Positions 1 to 4,023 of a DNA stretch of 5,314 nucleotides are shown here, piece by piece (the stretch's first letter is position 1; every line of letters begins with the position of its first letter). The notes below the pieces were generated by a model that saw only the letters and a program-made list of their open reading frames with translations, did not search any database and had not been told where the DNA came from. Source of the DNA: Myxococcales bacterium (GTDB lineage Bacteria > Myxococcota > Polyangia > Fen-1088); the NCBI GenBank assembly GCA_003153875.1, contig PMBY01000042.1, positions 476 through 5,789 of the forward strand, given 5' to 3'. Position numbers and translations under genes: made by a program.

Positions 1-2
1 GA

Positions 3-74
3 CGCGATCCCGCGCGTGGGCTGGATATCGTTTGGCTTGATGCGGACGGCGTCGAGATCACGAGGTGCGCGTGA
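3..74 (+). CDS. C-terminal end of an unidentified phage protein (5' part outside window)
   Basis: This frame enters from the left edge and ends in TGA at 72-74. The visible 23 residues end in LDIVWLDADGVEITRCA, an alternating hydrophobic/acidic stretch that would suit a beta-hairpin. Composition is protein-like and third positions are GC-rich, unlike the overlapping frame that starts near position 16, which is Arg/Ser-rich. The stop overlaps the start of the next gene as TGATG, the same coupling used elsewhere in this cluster, which supports it being real. Because it precedes a likely tail-fibre gene it is probably a virion or tail-associated protein, but nothing in the fragment identifies it. 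Confidence 0.55.
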   Translation, partial: RDPARGLDIVWLDADGVEITRCA

Positions 75-334
75 TGTCTCTTCAATCGCTGCGAGCCCGT
101 CTTGTCCACCTCGCTGGCACAGTGGCCCCACCGGAAACCGGGATACCGCCACACCTGCTTGCCGGCCTGAAGCGCCACTGGAAATCACAGTGGCCACAGC
201 AGACCGAGGCCGACTGGCCCTGCCGCCTTCGCGTGATTGACAAGGTCTTGCACATGAACAGCGAACAGCGCGCCGCTTTGATCACAGAGCTGGGCACAAA
301 ACGAACCGCAACCCACACAGGAGACGTACGATGA
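74..334 (+). CDS. Small phage protein with N-terminal L-x-x-L-R-x-R-L helix module
   Basis: An 86-residue protein of unknown function. I chose the ATG at 74 over an in-frame start at 65 because it forms a TGATG overlap with the upstream stop and has GAGG (62-65) eight bases before it. Residues 2-17 (SLQSLRARLVHLAGTV) form a basic amphipathic helix that recurs at the N-termini of the genes at 1567 and 2057. A Trp-rich middle (HWKSQWPQQTEADWP, about residues 35-49) and a helical C-terminal part (about 52-73) follow. I see no signal peptide or membrane segment. The stop overlaps the ATG of the tail-fibre-like gene (ATGA at 331-334), so the two are probably translated together. A virion accessory or assembly role is inference from position only. 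Confidence 0.65.
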   Translation: MSLQSLRARLVHLAGTVAPPETGIPPHLLAGLKRHWKSQWPQQTEADWPCRLRVIDKVLHMNSEQRAALITELGTKRTATHTGDVR

Positions 335-1563
335 GCATTGGACACAGCAACGCACTGGTGAAATTCAGCGAGGGCGAGGAAGTCGTCGAGGGCGATTTCA
401 ACGCCCTCCAGAACTGCTTGACCGAGCGTGCGTGGGAAGTCCCAGGTATGGCCGACCTGACAGCGTTCGATGAAGTCGGACAAGCGTACAGCGACGCTTT
501 CAGTGACAACGGAGCACTGTGGGCCGCTCGCAACTATGGCGTGTTCACCAGGGGTGGCGGACTGTTGCCGTCAGCAGCAGGACTTGTCTCATCGCTGGGC
601 GGGGGCGTGGTTGGCATTTGGAGTAACCCCGGAAATTTGCCGCCCGAAGTTCTGGTTGACGGGGTGCTACACGACGACTCGACGGCCTCCCGAACGATGC
701 GATGGGTTTTCTTGTCGGGGAGCACTTGGTCGTACACCCACGGCGCCACTTCGTCGGGGCAGTACCGCGTCGACATCGTGACGTGCAAGATTGACGAAGG
801 CGCCGCCTGGCCAACATCGCGCTCATTCCAGGATGCTGTGACGGGGGCGTTGACTTCGCAGTCGCCCTACAAGCAAATGGCCCTAACGCTCGACCTTGAT
901 GCTTCCACCGCGGTGACGGTAGGTGCTGAAGCTGCATCGGCAGCCGCGGCCATCATCCCGGCCATCCCGACGGGCAGGCGCTTGCTCTACTACGTCCTGG
1001 TCCACGATTCCGCCATGACGGTCTTCGATTGCACCATCCCGGTGGGGAGCCTGATCACCGCCATCACGTTGCCGGTGAATTCGGCAATCTACCGCGCTGG
1101 TCCCGCGCCGTGGGTCGAGGATTACAGCTTGATTGGTGGGCTCACTGGTTCTTATTCCACCGGGGCAGCAGTCGCGTTCTGTATTCCGCCCGAGTCCATA
1201 ACCGGAGATCCTTCGGTCAGAATCCTGGGTGCCCTCGTAACGGCGAGACTCACCGCGGACCACACGGTTCACATTCAGTCGAATGCTACCCACGGCGCAT
1301 GGTCTCCAAGCGACATTGCGGACGTCACGGGTTTGTTCACTCGCGATGGGCAGTATCACTCGACGCTGATTGACTTGCGCGGTCTTCCGCATGGGGCTGG
1401 ATCTCTACCGGCAGTTGCGGGGATCGGCCCTGTGTGGGCAAACGGCGCCCACACGAAGGTAAAGAACACGGCCGGCGATCAAAACAGCATCGGGATCACG
1501 TTCGGCCAATCCAACGTGTCGCTGTGGATTGGCTCGATCACCTGGTACGCCGTCCGAGGGTAA
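331..1563 (+). CDS. Putative phage tail-fibre / distal tail structural protein
   Basis: A 410-residue protein, the largest gene in the left half. AGGAGA at 319-324 lies six bases before the ATG, a strong start. The N-terminus (residues 9-30, with VKFSEGEEVVEGDFNALQ) looks like the short conserved head region of phage tail-fibre or baseplate-attached proteins. A glycine-rich stretch is at about 75-100. Residues 193-223 contain T-V-T-V-G-A-E-A-A-S followed by P-A-I-P-T-G-R-R-L-L-Y-Y-V-L-V, a pattern I associate with tail-fibre proteins, where a Pro-Ala-Gly turn leads into a strand. The C-terminal 180 residues are Ser/Thr/Gly/Ala-rich with alternating hydrophobics, as in beta-structured receptor-binding tips. 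There is no signal peptide. It is flanked by small coupled genes, as fibre genes often are with their chaperones. Family membership was judged by eye; a generic virion protein is the main alternative. Confidence 0.6.
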   Translation: MSIGHSNALVKFSEGEEVVEGDFNALQNCLTERAWEVPGMADLTAFDEVGQAYSDAFSDNGALWAARNYGVFTRGGGLLPSAAGLVSSLGGGVVGIWSNPGNLPPEVLVDGVLHDDSTASRTMRWVFLSGSTWSYTHGATSSGQYRVDIVTCKIDEGAAWPTSRSFQDAVTGALTSQSPYKQMALTLDLDASTAVTVGAEAASAAAAIIPAIPTGRRLLYYVLVHDSAMTVFDCTIPVGSLITAITLPVNSAIYRAGPAPWVEDYSLIGGLTGSYSTGAAVAFCIPPESITGDPSVRILGALVTARLTADHTVHIQSNATHGAWSPSDIADVTGLFTRDGQYHSTLIDLRGLPHGAGSLPAVAGIGPVWANGAHTKVKNTAGDQNSIGITFGQSNVSLWIGSITWYAVRG

Positions 1564-1566
1564 ACC

Positions 1567-1788
1567 ATGGCCGGCCTGCACAACCTTCGCGCGCGCCTCT
1601 CTGTCCTGGCGGCCCGCGTACCTGTACCACCGGCCGCCTGGCCGCTCGTCGAATTTGATCTTGTGGAATCGGGCGCGGCCGGGCGGCCTGTCACCACCGG
1701 GCGGCTCATTCACGACGCGAACACGCCGACGGGTTGGCGCGAGATTCCACCAGACACCGAAACACAAAACGAAAGGATACACACATGA
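1567..1788 (+). CDS. Small phage protein, second copy of the helix module
   Basis: A 73-residue protein of unknown function. GAGGG (1556-1560) lies six bases before the ATG at 1567, and the stop of the fibre-like gene falls between them. Residues 4-19 (LHNLRARLSVLAARVP) match the start of the gene at 74 in register (L-x-x-L-R-A-R-L-x-x-L-A-x-x-V). The rest differs: a Pro-rich linker, then a probable beta segment (about residues 27-33) and a polar tail (PTGWREIPPDTE). Its TGA overlaps the next ATG as ATGA at 1785-1788. The position directly after a fibre gene suggests a fibre assembly or capping factor, which is inference. Confidence 0.6.
   Translation: MAGLHNLRARLSVLAARVPVPPAAWPLVEFDLVESGAAGRPVTTGRLIHDANTPTGWREIPPDTETQNERIHT
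1772..1777 (+). promoter_or_regulatory. Ribosome binding site fixing the start at 1785
   Basis: AAAGGA seven bases before the ATG at 1785. The in-frame ATG at 1734 lacks a comparable site and would give a 51-base overlap with the previous gene, so this site decides the start. Confidence 0.6.
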
Positions 1789-2054
1789 GCCTCGAACTTC
1801 TGCGCTTCCAAACCGAACGGCTCGTTGAAAAACAGGCCAGCGTCGAGAGACTTGCCGCCCGCCACATGGCGAGAGTCGACAAGGAGATAGAGGCCGCCGA
1901 ACGCAAGCTTCGCGAAGAGCACGAGGTCCTATTTGGGCCACCTGCACCCACGCGTGGCGAGGACGGCCGCTTCGAGGCGCCAGCGTCCACTTCCGCAGCG
2001 CAATTTGCCGCCAACAAAAAGGCCATGATGCAGGGGTTGCGCGGTGCTGGCTAG
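1785..2054 (+). CDS. Small helical (coiled-coil) phage protein
   Basis: An 89-residue protein. The ATG at 1785 was preferred over an in-frame start at 1734 because it has AAAGGA (1772-1777) seven bases upstream and overlaps the previous stop as ATGA. Residues 2-48 are strongly helical and charged, with leucine, valine or alanine at heptad-like spacing (LLRFQTERLVEKQASVERLA, then a run through VDKEIEAAERKLREEHEVL), consistent with a coiled coil. A Pro/Gly-rich hinge (GPPAPTRGEDGRF) follows, then a Lys/Ala-rich C-terminal helix (AAQFAANKKAMMQGLRG). No membrane segment is visible. It could be a tail or capsid accessory or assembly protein; I do not recognise the family. Confidence 0.65.
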   Translation: MSLELLRFQTERLVEKQASVERLAARHMARVDKEIEAAERKLREEHEVLFGPPAPTRGEDGRFEAPASTSAAQFAANKKAMMQGLRGAG

Positions 2055-2056
2055 CC

Positions 2057-2423
2057 ATGACCTGCTTGCGAGAAATTCGCTCGCGGCTCGACCGGCTGGC
2101 GGCCAACGTGCCCAGCGTCCCAACCGGGCAGCCGATGACCAGTGAGACTGCCATCCGCTGCGTGCGCGGCGATTGTCGAACAGGCGCGGGCCGAGGGCTG
2201 GACGCCACCCGGCGATGGCGAACTCATGAGTGCCGGGGAAGAGGCGGCCCCCATGGCGAAACTTGAAAAAACGGCAATTCGTGAAGGTTCGGCAGCTAGC
2301 TTACGAACTTCAAAAACGGGCGAAACTTCAAAAACGGGGAACGGCCCAGTCATGTTCTGGCACGATGACTGGACCATGTTCCGCAACCTTGGGACTCTTG
2401 GGCAGAAGGCGGATGCGGCGTGA
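2057..2423 (+). pseudogene. Small phage gene, third helix-module copy, with a frame change near 2160
   Basis: The ATG at 2057 follows the previous TAG (2052-2054) by two bases. Residues 4-19 (LREIRSRLDRLAANVP) carry the same module as the genes at 74 and 1567, and this frame has GC-rich third positions to about 2161. Beyond that the same frame becomes Arg/Cys/Gly-rich with many CGA codons and stops at 2266. The frame one base later becomes protein-like: C-A-A-I-V-E-Q-A-R-A-E-G-W, running to TGA at 2421-2423 and ending FRNLGTLGQKADAA. Skipping one base, for example G2162, joins ETAIRC to CAAIVEQ and gives a 121-residue protein. The cause could be a one-base insertion, a sequencing error, or +1 frameshifting, though I see no obvious slippery site. 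Alternatively the second half is a separate gene starting at ATG 2253, which has GGGAAGAGG nine bases upstream. Function unknown. Confidence 0.55.
2257..2338 (+). repeat. Three short direct repeats, two of them in tandem
   Basis: CGAAACTTGAAAAAACGG (2257-2274), CGAACTTCAAAAACGGG (2304-2320) and CGAAACTTCAAAAACGGG (2321-2338) are near-identical; the last two abut. They differ by one A near the start and by a G/C change in the middle, and they are markedly AT-richer than the surroundings. In the frame ending at 2423 they encode K-L-E-K-T-A, L-R-T-S-K-T-G and E-T-S-K-T-G. They may be a local duplication in the gene or protein-binding iterons; the sequence alone does not decide. Confidence 0.75.
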
Positions 2424-2605
2424 TGGGGGCCGCCCTTCTTTGGTCCGGCCTCAAGAGATGCCGCACCAGACTGCGGACCCGATGCGCTACCAGCACGCCA
2501 CCGACGGAGAACAGGCAAGCCCAGCCCGCGGCAGTGGCCAAAGTCTGGCCATTTGCACCGGGAACGGCTCGAACACCAGGGGCGCGAACGATTGTTCTTG
2601 ACTAA
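2423..2605 (+). CDS. Doubtful small ORF after the helix-module gene
   Basis: The ATG at 2423 overlaps the preceding TGA as TGATG, the coupling style of this cluster, and would give a 60-residue basic protein (MGAALLWSGLKRC at its start) ending at TAA 2603-2605. Its composition is poor: Arg/Cys-rich early, then Pro/Ala/Thr-rich, with only moderate GC at third positions. A competing frame, ATG 2458 to TGA 2601 (47 residues, starting MPHQTADPMRYQHATDGE), has GC-richer third positions and better acidic/basic balance but no good ribosome binding site. Either, or neither, may be translated. Otherwise I see no gene between 2424 and 2597. Confidence 0.25.
   Translation: MGAALLWSGLKRCRTRLRTRCATSTPPTENRQAQPAAVAKVWPFAPGTARTPGARTIVLD
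2585..2598. promoter_or_regulatory. GAAC-N4-GTTC palindrome (LexA-box-like operator candidate)
   Basis: CGAACGATTGTTCT contains the dyad GAAC-GATT-GTTC. By eye it matches 12 of 14 positions of the Gram-positive/actinobacterial-type LexA box CGAACRNRYGTTYC. It touches the -35 hexamer of the promoter at 2598-2626, so a bound repressor would block that promoter. It could equally be an operator for the RHH protein or a phage repressor, or chance. Confidence 0.4.
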
Positions 2606-2626
2606 ATAAACCTACGGGCGTTAAAT
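2598..2626 (+). promoter_or_regulatory. Sigma70-like promoter for the RHH gene
   Basis: TTGACT (2598-2603) and TTAAAT (2621-2626) are separated by exactly 17 bases and match TTGACA and TATAAT at 5/6 and 4/6 positions. The stretch 2591-2632 is clearly AT-richer than its surroundings. Transcription starting seven bases after the -10 would begin at about 2633, the first base of the ATG of the next gene. ACTAAATA (2601-2608) and GTTAAATA (2620-2627), 19 bases apart, resemble a pair of direct half-sites, as RHH regulators often bind, so autoregulation is possible. Confidence 0.55.
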
Positions 2627-2632
2627 ACTCTC

Positions 2633-2896
2633 ATGCAAGTCATGGAAAATTCGCTAAGGCACCGCAGATCGGCGAAACTGGCAGACGTGGGACGACCGCG
2701 AACACGCCCGCCCGGTGAAACTCTTTCCCTTGGCATCAAGGTGGATCCGAAGCTTGCCGAGGCGTTGGACGCGGAAGTGAAGTTGATGAACGCGGAACAA
2801 CCGCCGGGACGCGCCAGCATTTCCCGTGGTGAGTTGATTCGGATCGCGCTTCACGAGTGGCTTGCGGCCCGGGCCAAATCCCGCGGCCCGCAGTAG
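2633..2896 (+). CDS. Ribbon-helix-helix (CopG/Arc-like) DNA-binding protein
   Basis: An 87-residue protein with the RHH fold pattern. The order is a basic N-terminal arm (RHRRSAK, and RPRTRPPGE at 21-29), a short beta strand with alternating residues (ETLSLGIKVD, 29-38), helix A (PKLAEALDAEVKLMNAE, 39-55), a Gly/Pro turn, then helix B (ISRGELIRIALHEWLAARA, 63-81). RHH proteins dimerise so that paired strands enter the DNA major groove; most are repressors, including phage regulators and antitoxins. No toxin-like partner adjoins it, which favours a phage transcriptional regulator. No Shine-Dalgarno sequence precedes ATG 2633, and the predicted transcription start falls on it, so translation may be leaderless; ATG 2642 is an alternative start. 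It has its own promoter, separate from the upstream small genes. Confidence 0.75.
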   Translation: MQVMENSLRHRRSAKLADVGRPRTRPPGETLSLGIKVDPKLAEALDAEVKLMNAEQPPGRASISRGELIRIALHEWLAARAKSRGPQ

Positions 2897-2904
2897 CTCG
2901 CGCC

Positions 2905-2919
2905 TCGGGCGCCGCCCGA
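2905..2919 (+). terminator. Short GC hairpin after the RHH gene, no T-tract
   Basis: TCGGGC-GCC-GCCCGA is a perfect 6-bp stem with a 3-base loop, nine bases after the RHH stop. The following ACATTCC is not a T-tract, so it is a weak terminator candidate at best. Confidence 0.25.
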
Positions 2920-2939
2920 ACATTCCCCACAACGAAAGT

Positions 2940-2968
2940 GTGCCCGCGCTGCTGATACAGCCGGGCAC
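2940..2968 (+). other. Leader hairpin upstream of the gene at 3000
   Basis: GTGCCCG (2940-2946) pairs perfectly with CGGGCAC (2962-2968). Inside, GCTG (2951-2954) pairs with CAGC (2958-2961) around an ATA loop, leaving a 4-base bulge on one side. It lies in the roughly 100-base gap between the RHH gene and the next gene, 13 bases before that gene's ribosome binding site. No T-tract follows. It could be a transcript-stabilising or attenuating structure, or a protein-binding dyad. Confidence 0.4.
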
Positions 2969-2981
2969 GTGGTCACGCACG

Positions 2982-2988
2982 AAAGGAG
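2982..2988 (+). promoter_or_regulatory. Ribosome binding site fixing the start at 3000
   Basis: AAAGGAG lies 11 bases before ATG 3000. The same frame is open back to an upstream start at 2862 inside the RHH gene, but that extension is Arg/Pro/Ser-rich shadow sequence; this site marks the real start. Confidence 0.6.
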
Positions 2989-2999
2989 AGGCACGCGAC

Positions 3000-3212
3000 A
3001 TGTCCACCTTAGCGCAGAAAGCAGACACCGCACTGGCCAACCTGGCGGCCTACCAGACCGCGCACGTCACCATGGCAGCAGCGGCGGAAATGGTGGTTGA
3101 CCTGACCATTGACGGCACGTTCACCGCCGCAGAGGCACTGTCCGCCCTGGCTGAACACGTGGCCCGCTACCGTGACGAGCTGGCGGCCATCGACGGGAGG
3201 GCCAGCACGTGA
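3000..3212 (+). CDS. Small Ala-rich helical phage protein
   Basis: A 70-residue protein. The ATG at 3000 has a clear AAAGGAG upstream. The chain is almost entirely helix-favouring and alanine-rich: a first helix (about residues 3-36, LAQKADTALANLAAYQTAHV onward through AEMVVDL), a short turn with TIDGTF, then a second helix from TAAEALSALAEHVARYRDELAAI. This resembles a helical hairpin, possibly a dimer. There is no membrane segment, cysteine or nucleic-acid motif. The stop overlaps the GTG of the zinc-binding gene (GTGA at 3209-3212), so the two are coupled. Function unknown. Confidence 0.65.
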   Translation: MSTLAQKADTALANLAAYQTAHVTMAAAAEMVVDLTIDGTFTAAEALSALAEHVARYRDELAAIDGRAST

Positions 3213-3544
3213 CGAACGAAACCAAGTCTGGCCGTCCAAGCCGACGCCTGGCCATTGCCAGGATGTGTAAAGAGTGCATCTACGACTCGGTAGGAGGGAC
3301 GGGCACATGGCGCCAACAGATTGAAGACTGCACGGCGCCCAAATGCCCCTTGTACCCGGTGCGCCCCTTGGCCGATCACACACGGAGGGATGAGATAGCC
3401 CGTGAGAAGGGGCCAACCACCCCCTCAACTCGGGACTTTGAGTCTTCCAGGCCCCGAGATAGCCAAGAATCGTCAACGCGGTGTGAACGCACGTCCCATG
3501 AAGTGGTGGCGGGCACAGGCGAAGTGCCAGGGGTGCAGCCATGA
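3209..3544 (+). CDS. Small four-cysteine (putative zinc-binding) phage protein
   Basis: A 111-residue protein starting at GTG 3209, with GGGAGGG (3195-3201) seven bases upstream and a GTGA overlap with the previous gene. Residues 11-53 hold a basic helix (SRRLAIARM), then C20-x2-C23, a loop (YDSVGGTGTWRQQIED), then C41-x4-C46 and PLYPVRPL. The order basic helix, CxxC, CxxxxC, PLYP-x-R matches a small family widespread in proteobacterial phages, presumably zinc-binding and of unknown function. Such proteins are, as I recall, about 60-80 residues long; here a Ser/Thr/Pro/Glu-rich tail of about 55 residues follows. In the tail the GC3 bias weakens, and a competing frame (ATG 3499, K-W-W-R-A-Q-A-K-C-Q-G-C) looks partly protein-like, so the tail may be non-native or frameshifted. 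The TGA overlaps the next ATG (3541). Confidence 0.65.
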   Translation: MTNETKSGRPSRRLAIARMCKECIYDSVGGTGTWRQQIEDCTAPKCPLYPVRPLADHTRRDEIAREKGPTTPSTRDFESSRPRDSQESSTRCERTSHEVVAGTGEVPGVQP

Positions 3545-3747
3545 GCGGCCGCGCCTCGAAGCGGCCCACACCACGCGAACGCACGGCCACGCCGGCAGAG
3601 CTCGAAGACGAGCGCCAGCGCTGGTTACGGGCGGAACGCCCCACCATTCGTGAGCTGAGGCACGGCCACCACGCCACCCAGGAGATACCCATCGCCACGA
3701 TGGCCCAATTGATCGAGCAACGCCTGTCCGCGCGTCTTGCGCGGTAG
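3541..3747 (+). CDS. Small charged phage protein of unknown function
   Basis: A 68-residue protein. ATG 3541 overlaps the previous TGA as ATGA and has AGGGG (3529-3533) seven bases upstream. The N-terminus is basic and probably disordered (SGRASKRPTPRERTATP). A helix follows (AELEDERQRWLRAERP, about 19-34), then a His-rich turn (LRHGHHATQE) and a C-terminal helix (MAQLIEQRLSARLAR). The mix of acidic and basic residues and the coupled start support translation. The overlapping frame in this region is Arg/His-rich shadow. I do not recognise a family; a DNA- or protein-binding accessory role is only a guess from its basic ends. Confidence 0.55.
   Translation: MSGRASKRPTPRERTATPAELEDERQRWLRAERPTIRELRHGHHATQEIPIATMAQLIEQRLSARLAR
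3728..3744 (+). other. GC-rich hairpin at the end of the gene at 3541
   Basis: CCGCGC-GTCTT-GCGCGG is a perfect 6-bp inverted repeat with a 5-base loop, ending just before the TAG stop at 3745-3747. No T-tract follows, so it is not a standard intrinsic terminator, though it could slow transcription before the integration module. Confidence 0.35.
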
Positions 3748-3822
3748 CCGTCCGATACCTCGGGCCGCTGCCGGGCATGACGCCCACCGAGCCGACCGAA
3801 GCCGGCAAAAGAAAAGGACACC

Positions 3823-4023
3823 ATGAAGCTCTACAGGGTCACAGGCATTGCGAAGTCAGACCAGGGCACGACGGCGGGCCACCACCCGCACCCCTTGGCG
3901 TCGGGTATCTCCACACGCCAGGCGGCGGATCGCATCGTCGCGGAACTGGCCAGCCAGGGCGCGATCAACTTGGACGTTCAGCCCTACACTGAGGAAGATG
4001 TGGGGGTGGACAATGCCGCGTAA
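3823..4023 (+). CDS. Small protein coupled to the integrase (possible recombination accessory)
   Basis: A 66-residue protein. AAAAGGA (3812-3818) lies four bases before the ATG. It begins MKLYRVTGIAKSDQGT, a strand-like start, then a His/Pro loop (GHHPHPLASG), a helix (STRQAADRIVAELASQGA, about 29-46) and an acidic tail (VQPYTEEDVGVDNAA). The last 11 bases overlap the integrase start (ATG 4013, stop 4021-4023), so the two are probably co-translated. Genes in this position are often excisionases or integrase regulators, but I see no clear winged-helix or HTH signature and the protein is not notably basic, so that role is inference. It could also be an unrelated small phage protein. Confidence 0.65.
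   Translation: MKLYRVTGIAKSDQGTTAGHHPHPLASGISTRQAADRIVAELASQGAINLDVQPYTEEDVGVDNAA

Noticed and set aside
883..1392. Minus-strand open frame inside the fibre-like gene (169 residues)
   Set aside because: It is Arg-rich with no motif, fully inside a strong + strand gene.
1405..2208. Long minus-strand open frame (267 residues)
   Set aside because: It is Arg/Pro/Gly-rich with no motif and lies antisense to several coupled + strand genes. GC-rich DNA commonly yields such shadows.
2257..2338. CRISPR array from the direct repeats
   Set aside because: There are only three short copies, two abutting without spacers, and no cas genes.
2051..2605. Phage lysis genes (holin, endolysin, Rz) among the small genes
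   Set aside because: I found no transmembrane segment, lipobox or muralytic motif in any of the small proteins.
2633..3212. Toxin-antitoxin pair with the RHH protein as antitoxin
   Set aside because: RHH antitoxins usually overlap or adjoin a toxin gene. The next gene is 100 bases away and encodes an Ala-rich helical protein without RelE/PIN/MazF-like features.
3009..3824. Long minus-strand open frame (271 residues)
   Set aside because: It is Arg/Trp/Ser/Cys-rich, matches no recognisable family, and is antisense to three + strand genes with good ribosome binding sites and overlaps.
3848..4012. Upstream in-frame extension of the integrase (55 more residues)
   Set aside because: It is Arg/Trp/Thr-rich shadow of the well-started 66-residue gene at 3823. 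The basic arm-binding start MPRKRRRRW at 4013 is the usual form.
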